Below the pieces are notes generated by a model. The model was not told the DNA's origin. It was given only the letters and a program-made list of their open reading frames with translations, and made no database searches. Shown piece by piece: positions 51,692 to 59,634 of a stretch of DNA of 64,000 nucleotides (its first letter is position 1; every line of letters begins with the position of its first letter). Where the stretch lies: assembly GCA_963800235.1 (NCBI GenBank), contig CAWDAD010000001.1, positions 558,001 to 622,000 on the forward strand. The letters are read 5' to 3'. This DNA comes from CAVVNP01 sp963800235 (GTDB lineage: Bacteria > Actinomycetota > Acidimicrobiia > Acidimicrobiales > Iamiaceae). The position numbers were made by a program, and so were the translations under genes.

Positions 51692-52465
51692 ATGCCTGGC
51701 GACGACCTCTTCTCCCTCGACGGCAAGGTGGCCCTGGTGACCGGCGGCAGCCGGGGCATCGGCCTGATGATCGCCCGCGGCTTCGTCGAGGCCGGCGCCA
51801 CCGTCTACATCTCGAGCCGCAAGGCCGAGGTGTGCGAGCAGGTGGCGGCCGAGCTGTCCGAGGTCGGCACCTGCGTCGCCCTGCCGGCCAACCTCTCCAC
51901 CGAGGACGAGTGCCGCCGACTGGCCTCCGAGCTCATGGACCGGGAGCCTGAGCTCGACATCCTGGTCAACAACGCCGGCGCCACCTGGGGCGCGCCCATC
52001 GACGAGTTCGACGACGCCGCGTGGAGCCGCGTCCTCGACCTGAACGTCAAGGGCGTGTTCCACCTGACCAAGTTCCTGCGTCCGGCGCTGGAGGCGGCCG
52101 GCACCGCCGACGACCCGGCCCGGGTCATCAACATCGGGTCGATCGACGGCATCCAGGTACCGATCCTGGAGACCTACTCGTACTCGGCCAGCAAGGCGGC
52201 GGTGCACCAGCTCACCCGCCACCTGGCCCGCCGGTTGGCACCGACCGTCACCGTCAACGCCATCGCGCCGGGACCGTTCGAGTCGAAGATGATGGCCGCC
52301 ACCCTGGAGGCGGCCGGCGACGCCATCGCCGCCTCGGCACCGCTCAAGCGGATCGGCCGGCCCGACGACATGGCCGGCACCGCGAGGTTCCTGGCGTCGC
52401 GGGCCGGCTCCTACCTCACCGGGGCCATCATCCCGGTCGACGGCGGCATCGCCACCGTCGGCTAG
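51692..52465 (+). CDS. Short-chain dehydrogenase/reductase
   Basis: 257 residues from ATG 51692, leaderless with TACGGT at 51679-51684. Classical SDR: VALVTGGSRGIGLMIARGF (cofactor), ILVNNAGATWGAP, INIGSIDGIQ (Ser), YSYSASKAAVHQL (Tyr/Lys) and the C-terminal FLASRAGSYLTGAIIPVDGG. NADP-type preference is suggested by SSRK. Close to gluconate 5-dehydrogenase/3-oxoacyl reductase relatives. Confidence 0.92.
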   Translation: MPGDDLFSLDGKVALVTGGSRGIGLMIARGFVEAGATVYISSRKAEVCEQVAAELSEVGTCVALPANLSTEDECRRLASELMDREPELDILVNNAGATWGAPIDEFDDAAWSRVLDLNVKGVFHLTKFLRPALEAAGTADDPARVINIGSIDGIQVPILETYSYSASKAAVHQLTRHLARRLAPTVTVNAIAPGPFESKMMAATLEAAGDAIAASAPLKRIGRPDDMAGTARFLASRAGSYLTGAIIPVDGGIATVG

Positions 52466-52470
52466 TCGGC

Positions 52471-52743
52471 ATGGCCGACGACGCCGAGCCCGAGCCGACC
52501 GGCTCCGAGACCGCCCGCGAGCCGGGCGAGGACCCCGCGGCCCCGCCCGAGGACGACGGCGACGGTGACCGTCGCCCGACCCGCACCCGCTGGGTGGTGG
52601 CGATCCTGCTGGTGGTGATCGCGGCCGCGGTCGGCGCCATCGTGGGCATCGAGACCACCGCCCGGGACTCGCCGCGGCACCCCGTCACGACCCTGGCCCC
52701 CGCCGCGCCGAGCACGTCGGCGCCGGGAGGCTCCTCGCCCTGA
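52471..52743 (+). CDS. Small single-pass membrane protein
   Basis: 90 residues from ATG 52471, five bases after the SDR stop. An acidic 38-residue start, basic RRPTRTR, one helix (WVVAILLVVIAAAVGAIVGI), then a Pro/Ser/Thr-rich outside tail. No family recognised. Confidence 0.65.
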   Translation: MADDAEPEPTGSETAREPGEDPAAPPEDDGDGDRRPTRTRWVVAILLVVIAAAVGAIVGIETTARDSPRHPVTTLAPAAPSTSAPGGSSP

Positions 52744-52746
52744 TCC

Positions 52747-53379
52747 TCAGCCGCCCCGCCCGATCCAGTCCCGCAGGTGGGGCGCCTCGTCGCCGATCCG
52801 GGTGTCGTCGCCGTGGCCGGTGTGCACCACCGTGTCGTCGGGCAGCGGGAGCAACCGGTCGCGGATGCTGTCGATGATGGTGCCGAAGTCGGAGAACGAG
52901 CGGCCGGTGGCGCCGGGCCCGCCGTTGAACAGGGTGTCGCCGGAGAACAGCACCTGCTGGTCCGCCAGGAGCAGGCAGCACCCGCCGGGGCTGTGACCCG
53001 GGGTGTGGAGCACGTCGAGCACCGCCCCCGCCACCGGCACCGTGCCGCCGTCGGCGAGGGCGACGTCGGGTTCGCGGTCGGGCCAGATGTCGTCCCACAG
53101 CATCCGGTCCGCCGGGTGGAGCCAGATCGGCGCGCCGGTGGCGTCGGCCAGCGGCACGGCCGCGTTGATGTGGTCGTTGTGCCCGTGGGTGCAGACCAGG
53201 GCCACCACCCGGCGGTCGCCGACCGCGTCGACGATGGGACGGTGGTCGTGGGCGGCGTCGACCACCAGCACCTCGGCGTCGTCGCCCACCAGCCAGATGT
53301 TGTTGTCGACGTCGAAGTCCTCGCCGTCGATCGAGAAGGTGCCGCTCGTGACGATCTTGTCGATCCGCAGGTCGCCCAT
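52747..53379 (-). CDS. MBL-fold hydrolase, partner of mycothiol-dependent formaldehyde dehydrogenase
   Basis: 210 residues from ATG 53379. Glyoxalase II-like: VCTHGHNDHINAAVPLADAT, LHTPGHSPGGCCLLLADQQV, LFSGDTLFNGGPGATGRSFS and VVHTGHGDDT. In actinobacteria a gene of this type follows mscR and may hydrolyse S-formylmycothiol. Here its start overlaps the stop of the last mini-ORF (TGATG). Confidence 0.88.
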   Translation of the reverse strand: MGDLRIDKIVTSGTFSIDGEDFDVDNNIWLVGDDAEVLVVDAAHDHRPIVDAVGDRRVVALVCTHGHNDHINAAVPLADATGAPIWLHPADRMLWDDIWPDREPDVALADGGTVPVAGAVLDVLHTPGHSPGGCCLLLADQQVLFSGDTLFNGGPGATGRSFSDFGTIIDSIRDRLLPLPDDTVVHTGHGDDTRIGDEAPHLRDWIGRGG

Positions 53380-53468
53380 CAGATCACCACCGTGCCCATG
53401 GCGAGCACCTGCGGCGCTCGCGCCCGGCTGCTCGCTGGCGCTCCCGACGCCGGTCCGCTGCGGGTCAT
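53379..53468 (-). CDS. Mini-ORF copy 3 (29 codons)
   Basis: Reads MTRSGPASGA at the start and QVLAMGTVVI at the end. The stop overlaps the MBL start codon. The VVI end resembles the VVVL end of MscR, so the unit may derive from a dehydrogenase 3' end. Translation unproven. Confidence 0.35.
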   Translation of the reverse strand: MTRSGPASGAPASSRARAPQVLAMGTVVI

Positions 53469-53557
53469 CAGATCACCACCGTGCCCATGGCGAGCACCTG
53501 CGGCGCTCGCGCCCGGCTGCTCGCTGGCGCTCCCGACGCCGGTCCGCTGCGGGTCAT
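53468..53557 (-). CDS. Mini-ORF copy 2 (29 codons)
   Basis: Identical in sequence to the other two copies. Linked to its neighbours by TGATG overlaps at both ends. Confidence 0.35.
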   Translation of the reverse strand: MTRSGPASGAPASSRARAPQVLAMGTVVI

Positions 53558-53646
53558 CAGATCACCACCGTGCCCATGGCGAGCACCTGCGGCGCTCGCG
53601 CCCGGCTGCTCGCTGGCGCTCCCGACGCCGGTCCGCTGCGGGTCAT
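53557..53646 (-). CDS. Mini-ORF copy 1 (29 codons)
   Basis: Its ATG overlaps the TGA of mscR, so ribosomes ending mscR could restart here and pass along the chain to the MBL gene. Confidence 0.35.
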   Translation of the reverse strand: MTRSGPASGAPASSRARAPQVLAMGTVVI

Positions 53647-54728
53647 CACAGAACGACCACGCTGCGGAGGACCTGGCCGTCCTGCATGCGCCCGAAGGCG
53701 GCCTCCACGTCGTCGAGGCCGATGGTCTCCGACACGAAGCGGTCGAGGTCGAGGCGGCCCTGCAGGTAGAGGTCGATCAGCATCGGGAAGTCCCGGCTGG
53801 GCAGGCAGTCGCCGTACCACGACGGCTTGAGCCGACCGCCCCGCCCGAAGAAGTCGATCATCGGCAGCTCGATGCGCATCGCCGGGTCGGGCACGCCGAC
53901 CTGCACGAGGGTGCCGGCCAGGTCGCGGGCGTAGAAGGCCTGCTCGAAGACCTTCGGGTTCCCCACCGCCTCGATGCACACGTCGGCGCCGTTGCCGTCG
54001 GTGAGGGCCCGGATGGCCTCGACCGGGTCGGTGCTCGAGGCGTCGACCACGTCGGTCGCCCCGAACTGGCGGGCCTGCTCGAGCTTGCGGGCGTCGAGGT
54101 CGACCGCGATCACCTTGGCTGCACCGGCCAGACGGGCGCCGGCGACGGCGGCGTCGCCCACCCCGCCGCAGCCGAACACCGCCACCGAGTCGCCCCGGCC
54201 CACCTCGCCGGTGAGCATGGCCGCACCGAGTCCGGCCATGACCCCGCAGCCGAGCAGGCCGGCCGCCTCGGGCCGGGCGCGGGCGTCGACCTTGGTCGCC
54301 TGGCCCGCCGCCACCAGCGTCTTCTCGGCGAAGGCGCCGATGCCGAGCGCCGGGGTCAGCTCGACGCCGTCGAGGGTCATCTTCCGGGTGGCGTTGTGGG
54401 TGGCGAAGCAGTACTGCGGGCGCCCCCGCCGACAGGCCCGGCACTCGCCGCACACCGCCCGCCAGTTGAGGATCACGAAGTCGCCGGGCCCGACGGCGGT
54501 GACGTCCGGACCCACCGCCTCGACCACCCCGGCCGCCTCGTGGCCGAGCAGGAAGGGGAACTCGTCGTTGATGGCGCCCTCGCGGTAGTGGAGGTCGGTG
54601 TGGCAGACGCCGCACGCCTGCACGTCGATCAGCGCCTCGCCGGGGCCGGGGTCCGGGACCGAGATGGTCTCGACGGTCACCGGCTCGCCCTCGGCCCGGG
54701 CCACCACCCCCCGTACGTCCTGCGCCAT
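53646..54728 (-). CDS. mscR: S-(hydroxymethyl)mycothiol dehydrogenase
   Basis: 360 residues from ATG 54728, with GGGAG upstream. Zinc-dependent MDR enzyme: QACGVCHTDLHYREG (catalytic Zn), LLGHEAAGVVEAVGPDVTAV, structural zinc CGECRACRRGRPQYC, and Rossmann VAVFGCGGVGDAAVAGARLA. The sequence matches the mycothiol formaldehyde dehydrogenase type and is paired with the MBL gene. It oxidises the formaldehyde-mycothiol adduct with NAD. Confidence 0.88.
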   Translation of the reverse strand: MAQDVRGVVARAEGEPVTVETISVPDPGPGEALIDVQACGVCHTDLHYREGAINDEFPFLLGHEAAGVVEAVGPDVTAVGPGDFVILNWRAVCGECRACRRGRPQYCFATHNATRKMTLDGVELTPALGIGAFAEKTLVAAGQATKVDARARPEAAGLLGCGVMAGLGAAMLTGEVGRGDSVAVFGCGGVGDAAVAGARLAGAAKVIAVDLDARKLEQARQFGATDVVDASSTDPVEAIRALTDGNGADVCIEAVGNPKVFEQAFYARDLAGTLVQVGVPDPAMRIELPMIDFFGRGGRLKPSWYGDCLPSRDFPMLIDLYLQGRLDLDRFVSETIGLDDVEAAFGRMQDGQVLRSVVVL

Positions 54729-54795
54729 CTGCGGATCTCCCTGTCGTCGGCTGCTCGCCGTCGAACCTAGCCAGCCCCCGTCCGGCGACGACCGG

Positions 54796-55776
54796 TCAGT
54801 AGGGGTCGCCGCCGGCCAGGATGCGCCGCGGGTTGTCGATCAGCATCTGGTCGATCTGGGCCTGGGACACGCCCCGCTCGAGCAGCGCCGGCAGCACGTC
54901 GTCGTGGATGTGGGTGTACACCCAGTTCGGCGCCATGGCCGCCCGGATCTCGTCGTCGAACCAGTCGATGTGGCAGGCGGCGTCGTGGGCCAGCACCATG
55001 CGATCGGCGTAGCCCCGCTCGCACAGCGCGACGACCGTCGCCACCCGGTCCTCGAACGGCAGCAGCATGTCGACGCCGAAGCGGTCCATGCCGATGGTGC
55101 TGCCGGCGTCCATCAGCTCGGTCAGGTAGTCGAGGTCGGTGCTGTCCCCGCAGTGGCCGATCACCACCCGGGCGAGGTCGACGCCCTCCTCGGTGAACAC
55201 CCGCTGCTGGTCGCGGCCACGGAAGGTGTGGGCGTCGGTGTGGGTGGTGATGGGCACCCCGGTCGAGCGGTGGGCCCGGGCCACCGCCCGCAGCACCCGC
55301 TCGACGCCCGGCGTCAGGCCGTTCTGGTCGGTGGCGCACTTCAGGATGCCGGCCCGCACCGAGGTGCCGGCGATCCCGTCGGTGATGTCGTCGATGAACA
55401 GGCTGGCCATCGGATCGACCCCGCCGTCGTCGAGGGGCGTGCCCGGTCCCCGGAAGTGGAACCAGAACGGCACGTCGTTGTAGGTGTACACGCCGGTGGC
55501 GGCCACGACCTGCAGCTCGACGCGCTCGGCGACCTCCTGGATGCGGGGGATGTAGCGGCCGAGGCCGATGACGGTGGGGTCGACGATCGTCTGCACGCCC
55601 CGGCCGTGCAGCTCCTGCAGCTTGGCCACCGCGTCCTCGACGCGGGTGTGCTCGTCCCAGCCGAGGTCGAAGTTCTGCTGCATCTCGGTGTTGAGCACGA
55701 AGATGTGCTCGTGCATGAGGGTGACGCCCAGGTCGCCGTCGTCGACGGGCCCCTGCACGGTCTCTACCTCGGCCAT
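54796..55776 (-). CDS. Phosphotriesterase-family amidohydrolase
   Basis: 326 residues from ATG 55776, preceded by GGAGG. Binuclear metal site: LGVTLMHEHIFVLN (HxH), GILKCATDQNG (Lys to be carboxylated), THTDAHTFRGRDQQ, VVIGHCGDSTDLDYL and MVLAHDAACHIDW (Asp). It may be a lactonase or esterase rather than a true phosphotriesterase. Confidence 0.87.
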   Translation of the reverse strand: MAEVETVQGPVDDGDLGVTLMHEHIFVLNTEMQQNFDLGWDEHTRVEDAVAKLQELHGRGVQTIVDPTVIGLGRYIPRIQEVAERVELQVVAATGVYTYNDVPFWFHFRGPGTPLDDGGVDPMASLFIDDITDGIAGTSVRAGILKCATDQNGLTPGVERVLRAVARAHRSTGVPITTHTDAHTFRGRDQQRVFTEEGVDLARVVIGHCGDSTDLDYLTELMDAGSTIGMDRFGVDMLLPFEDRVATVVALCERGYADRMVLAHDAACHIDWFDDEIRAAMAPNWVYTHIHDDVLPALLERGVSQAQIDQMLIDNPRRILAGGDPY

Positions 55777-55940
55777 CCTCCGGACCTCCTGGTCGCCACT
55801 GGGTCGACCAGGGAGTGAACCACGCCCGGACCGGTCGCGCCGCCCGCGCCGGTCGCGCCGGCCCGTGGGCGACGACCCGCCCCCGCCCGCCGGGCCGCCC
55901 CCGGGCCCAGCCGACCCCTCGGCCCGGTACCGTCGCCGCG

Positions 55941-56861
55941 GTGCCCGCCTCCCGCTGGTCCGAGGACCGCTCCCGGCCCCGGGGTGCCGACTACCAGGCC
56001 CGCTTCGACCGGATGGCCGCCCGGGGCGTCGACGTGCACGGCGAGGCGGCCCTGGTCGAGTCCCTGCTCGCCGACCGCCTGACCGCCGGCCGGCGGGGCC
56101 GGGTGCTCGACGCCGGCTGCGGCACCGGTCGGGTCGCCATCGAGCTGGACCGGCGGGGTTTCGACGTCGTCGGTGCCGACCTCGACGCCGCCATGCTCGC
56201 CGAGGCCCGACGACGGGCGCCCCACCTGCGCTGGCACCAGGTCGACCTGTCCGACCCCGGTCCCGAGGGGGGTCCCGACACCGGTCCCGGCGCAGGCGGG
56301 GTCGACGACCTGGGCGGCGGGTTCGACCTGGTCGTGCTGGCCGGCAACGTGCTGATCTTCGTGCAGCCCGGCACCGAGGCGGCGGTGGTGGCCGGCTGCG
56401 CCGCCCGGCTCCGCCCCGGCGGCCTGCTCGTCGCCGGCTTCCAGGTCCGCCCCGGTGGCTACGGGCCGGCCGGGCTCGACGCCGACGCCGCCGGTGCCGG
56501 CCTCTCGCTGGTCGGGCGCTGGGACACGTGGGACCGCCAGCCCTGGTCCGGCGGTGGGTACCAGGTGTCGGTGCACCGGGCACCGGCGGTCGGGACCGGC
56601 GGGGTGATCCGGTACGGTCGGCCGCACCCGATCGACACCTCTGGAGGACACCGCGTGAGCAACCCCGACGACATGGTCAGCGACGAGACCCGGGCCGAGG
56701 AGGACAAGGAGGCCGCCGAGAAGCCGGATCCCGGCCGTGGCCCCACCACCGAGGAGGAAGCGGCGGCTGACCGCTCGAAGGACCTCGACCCCGGCGTGGC
56801 CGAATCCGAGCAGGAGATGAACGAGAAGGGCGCCAACGTCAAGGGCGAGGGCGAGATCTGA
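55941..56861 (+). CDS. SAM-dependent methyltransferase, fused in frame to a small acidic protein
   Basis: 306 residues in one frame from GTG 55941, leaderless with TACCGT at 55928-55933. Class I methyltransferase: RVLDAGCGTGRVAIELDRRG (motif I), VVGADLDAAMLAEARRRAPH, FDLVVLAGNVLIFV and LRPGGLLVAGFQV. The fold should end near YQVSVHRAP, but no stop occurs. The frame continues through what looks like an intergenic spacer into the small gene below. Confidence 0.8.
   Translation: MPASRWSEDRSRPRGADYQARFDRMAARGVDVHGEAALVESLLADRLTAGRRGRVLDAGCGTGRVAIELDRRGFDVVGADLDAAMLAEARRRAPHLRWHQVDLSDPGPEGGPDTGPGAGGVDDLGGGFDLVVLAGNVLIFVQPGTEAAVVAGCAARLRPGGLLVAGFQVRPGGYGPAGLDADAAGAGLSLVGRWDTWDRQPWSGGGYQVSVHRAPAVGTGGVIRYGRPHPIDTSGGHRVSNPDDMVSDETRAEEDKEAAEKPDPGRGPTTEEEAAADRSKDLDPGVAESEQEMNEKGANVKGEGEI
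56655..56861 (+). CDS. Small acidic conserved-type protein
   Basis: 68 residues from GTG 56655, with GGAGG ten bases upstream and TACGGT near 56614. Highly charged (DDMVSDETRAEEDKEAAEKP) with a C-terminal NEKGANVKGEGEI, resembling small actinobacterial proteins of unknown role. It is in frame with the methyltransferase, so it may be made alone, as a fusion tail, or both. Confidence 0.65.
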   Translation: MSNPDDMVSDETRAEEDKEAAEKPDPGRGPTTEEEAAADRSKDLDPGVAESEQEMNEKGANVKGEGEI

Positions 56862-56873
56862 CCCGATCGGAGC

Positions 56874-56911
56874 CCGGGGCCGGCGGCCACCCCAACCGCC
56901 GCCGGCCCCGG
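56874..56911. terminator. Long perfect hairpin between convergent genes
   Basis: Arms CCGGGGCCGGCGGC and GCCGCCGGCCCCGG (14 bp) around a 10-base loop fill the space between the small acidic gene and the secreted DUF1906 gene. Probably a bidirectional terminator without a U-tract. Confidence 0.7.
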
Positions 56912-56915
56912 CGAC

Positions 56916-58871
56916 CTAGGCGCCGAGGTTCACCGCCTCGGCGCTGATGGCGAGCGGGATGAGCACCGACGCCGGGTCGCGGTTGACCTGGTAGAGCGTC
57001 GAGAAGGCGGCCAGGCCGCCGGTGTCGGGCGCCCGGTGCAGCAGCTGCATGTAGGCGCCGATGACGAAGGTGTTGGCCCGCTCGGGCGAGGTGGCGAGGC
57101 TCACCGCCACCGCGAACCGGCCCTGGGGGGTGCCGACCCGGGCGCTCCAGTAGGCGAGCCCACCGGCGTCGGGGCGACGGCCGAGCAGGTCGCGGTACAG
57201 GTTGGTCACGAGGGTCGTCGGGTTCCACCCGGCCGTGTACCAGTACTCGTCCGACGACCCGAGGACGGCGGCCATCACGTCGGGGCTGCGGTTCGCCTTC
57301 ATCCAGGCGCTCCAGAACTGCTGGCCCGAGGGGTCGGCCATGCGCCGCAGCATGATGAGGTACTGGGCGCTCATCTCGAACGAGGACCACTCCTCGCCGT
57401 GCAGCAGCGCGTTGGACAGCTCGAACGGCGGCGTGCCGGTCTGCAGCAGCCAGGTCCAGAAGTTGGACTCGTCGGCGGTCGGGCCCCGGTTGACCTCCGC
57501 CCAGTAGACCCGGGCGATGTAGTCGCGGACCGTCGCCGGCGGCACCGTGGGGTTCAGGACGGGGCCCGGGTCGCGGGGCGCCGGGTCCGCCGGGCCGACG
57601 AGGGTGGTGTCGACGGCGTTGCGGTCCACGTCGACGGTCACCCCGCCCCAGGTGTCGGTGCCGCTCGAGTACTGGTGGATCCGGGCGTGGGTCCAGCGGG
57701 AGTCCGACAGCGACGATGCCCCGAGGGTGGCGTTGCGTCCGTCCCACACCGCGTACCAGATGGTGTCGGGCAGGGTGATCGACGACCCGGCGGCGATCAG
57801 GTCGGCGAACACCGAGTAGACGCCCCCGTAGACGCCGGACTGGTAGCCGAGCTGGTGCAGTCGGCTCGACCACGACGACAGGAAGCTGACCACGCCGGGG
57901 GTGTTGGTGCTCCCCGAGGTGTAGTTCTCCATGTCGAAGTAGATGGGTGAGCCGGGGCCCATCCCCAGCCCCTTGGCCTTGGCCACCGCGTCGTCGGCCG
58001 CCGCCGAGCCCTGGCTGCTCGCCTGGCTCGGGCTGAGCGACCTGCAGCCGCAGATGTTCACCGGGGCCTGGTAGCCGACGTAGATCGGCATCACCTGCCA
58101 ACCCGAGTCGGTCACCGACGACACCCAGGAGCTGGTCAGGTTCGACTGGGAGCAGGCCCGGTTGTTCCCGCCGATGTAGACGCCGACCGCCCGGTACGGC
58201 GAGGAGAGCCAGGCGTCCATGGTCGACAGCGACGGCGCCGCGCAGGTGTCGAACCCCGACCCGGTGAAGGCCTTGGTCCCGACCACCCGGGTGCTGGTGG
58301 CCACCCGGGGGCCGGGCAGCGACCGCTGGCCCGGCGTCGGCTGCCACCCGGGGGTGGCCGTTCCCGAGGCCAGCACCGTCCCGACCGCGGCCGGGTCCCG
58401 GTTCCACGTGGCGGTGACCTGGACCCCGGCGGAGGGGATGGCGACGCGCACCTCGTCCGTCGTCGACGAGGCCGGCACCACGCCGGTGAAGGCGGGTCCG
58501 GGCGAGATCACCTCGGCGGGGGTGGGGTCGGACGGCGACTCGACCGGCTCGACCAGGATCGCCTCGGTGCGGCCCAGCAGGTCCGCCGGGCACCGCTGCG
58601 CCGAGCCCGGCGTCCCCAGGTACACGGCGTGCACGTCGAAGCGCACGCAGGCCTGCGGGTCGGCGGTCAGGTCGACCACCGCCCAGCCCGACGGCACGGT
58701 GGTCGTCCAGCCCCGGAAGTGGACCGTGGTGCCGCCGGCCGGTGCGGCGGTGGCGGGCTCGGCGGCCAGCGCCGGCACGGCCGTCCCGAAGGCGGCCATC
58801 CCCACCAGCCCGACGAGGGCGACGACGGCGCCGAGGGCGCGACGGGTGAACCTGTTGTCCGGGCGGGCCAT
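56916..58871 (-). CDS. Secreted DUF1906 (glycoside-hydrolase-like) and DUF4214 protein
   Basis: 651 residues from ATG 58871. A signal peptide is clear (RRALGAVVALVGLVGMAAFG, cleavage after ALA). Residues about 200-430 form a DUF1906/Rv2525c-type TIM barrel (GFDTCAAPSLSTMDAWLSS, VGVYIGGNNRACSQ, PIYFDMENYTSG, YQSGVYGGVYS). Residues about 450-640 carry two DUF4214-like repeats (NLYRDLLGRRPDAGGLAYWS, GAYMQLLHRAPDTGGLAAFS). Likely cell-wall or extracellular polysaccharide related. Confidence 0.83.
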   Translation of the reverse strand: MARPDNRFTRRALGAVVALVGLVGMAAFGTAVPALAAEPATAAPAGGTTVHFRGWTTTVPSGWAVVDLTADPQACVRFDVHAVYLGTPGSAQRCPADLLGRTEAILVEPVESPSDPTPAEVISPGPAFTGVVPASSTTDEVRVAIPSAGVQVTATWNRDPAAVGTVLASGTATPGWQPTPGQRSLPGPRVATSTRVVGTKAFTGSGFDTCAAPSLSTMDAWLSSPYRAVGVYIGGNNRACSQSNLTSSWVSSVTDSGWQVMPIYVGYQAPVNICGCRSLSPSQASSQGSAAADDAVAKAKGLGMGPGSPIYFDMENYTSGSTNTPGVVSFLSSWSSRLHQLGYQSGVYGGVYSVFADLIAAGSSITLPDTIWYAVWDGRNATLGASSLSDSRWTHARIHQYSSGTDTWGGVTVDVDRNAVDTTLVGPADPAPRDPGPVLNPTVPPATVRDYIARVYWAEVNRGPTADESNFWTWLLQTGTPPFELSNALLHGEEWSSFEMSAQYLIMLRRMADPSGQQFWSAWMKANRSPDVMAAVLGSSDEYWYTAGWNPTTLVTNLYRDLLGRRPDAGGLAYWSARVGTPQGRFAVAVSLATSPERANTFVIGAYMQLLHRAPDTGGLAAFSTLYQVNRDPASVLIPLAISAEAVNLGA

Positions 58872-58958
58872 GGATGAGGCGGTCCTTGCGAGGGGATGAC
58901 GGGGGGTTGACCTTCTTTCGATCAGATCCGTCGTCCGCTGAACCGCCCTGGTCAGAAA

Positions 58959-58974
58959 TGAGGCGTACGACTCA
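58959..58974. promoter_or_regulatory. Palindrome upstream of the secreted protein gene
   Basis: TGAGGCGTACGACTCA is an imperfect palindrome (seven of eight pairs) 88 bases before the ATG at 58871, in an A/T-richer leader. It could be an operator. No known family site is recognised. Confidence 0.4.
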
Positions 58975-59010
58975 TGGCCGCGGTCCGCGGGCCCCGCCGC
59001 CGGCCCCGGC

Positions 59011-59577
59011 TCAGGGCGCCAGCGCCGCCAGGTACCGGCTGACCGCCAGGTGCTGGGCGGCGGCGGTGGCAGGCGGGACCAGCGCCGCCACGCCGCCGGC
59101 CGGGACGGCGTCGAGCGACACCGAGGCGGTGACCTCGCCGTCGTCGGCGAGGCGCACCTCGAAGCCCTCCTCGCCGCGCTCGACGTGGCCGGGCAGGGTC
59201 CCGTACGCCCACGCGAAGCGGTCGGGCTCGTCGATCACGTCGACCACCCGCACCGGCACCACCAGCGCCACCAGACCGAGCCGCAGCGCCACCAGGGCGG
59301 TGGTGCCCGCCTCGATGACCGCCCGTTCGGGCACCACCTCGGCGCCGAGGTGGCGTTGCGGGGCCCACGCCCCCAGCCGCCCGGCGGCCAGCTCGAAGGC
59401 GCCCCGACCGTGGCCGACGACCCGGGACCGGGTGCGGACCGACCGGTGGGGCCAGGCCCCGGGGTCGAGGGTCGAGCCGACGTGCTCGTAGGTCGGCGCC
59501 GCCGCCCGGGCGTCCTCGAGCAGGCGGGTGGCGTCGTCGGTGCCGAGCCGACCCCGGTGGAGGCGGCGCAGGATCAC
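59011..59577 (-). CDS. DUF1990 family protein
   Basis: 188 residues from GTG 59577. Motifs TYEHVGSTLDPGAWPHRSVR, VVGHGRGAFELAAGRLGAWA and FAWAYGTLPGHVERGEEGFE are those of DUF1990. Function unknown; a helix-grip lipid-binding fold is possible (inference). It is 57 bases downstream of nrdJ on the same strand. Confidence 0.82.
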   Translation of the reverse strand: MILRRLHRGRLGTDDATRLLEDARAAAPTYEHVGSTLDPGAWPHRSVRTRSRVVGHGRGAFELAAGRLGAWAPQRHLGAEVVPERAVIEAGTTALVALRLGLVALVVPVRVVDVIDEPDRFAWAYGTLPGHVERGEEGFEVRLADDGEVTASVSLDAVPAGGVAALVPPATAAAQHLAVSRYLAALAP

Positions 59578-59634
59578 GGCGATCGGAGGGGGACGGCCAT
59601 CACCCCAGCATGGCGAACGGGTCGTCGCGCCGGG

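Larger units (their letters stand above)
53379..53646 (-). repeat. Three perfect 89-bp tandem repeats joining mscR to the MBL gene
   Basis: Starts of the unit on the plus strand are at 53378, 53467 and 53556, and a fourth begins at 53645 within the mscR stop. The units fill the whole gap between the two genes. On the minus strand each is a 29-codon ORF, and consecutive ORFs share one base (TGATG), which explains the 89-bp period. Confidence 0.93.

Noticed and set aside
53378..53644. CRISPR array
   Set aside because: The units are directly adjacent with no variable spacers, and each is an open frame linked to its neighbours.
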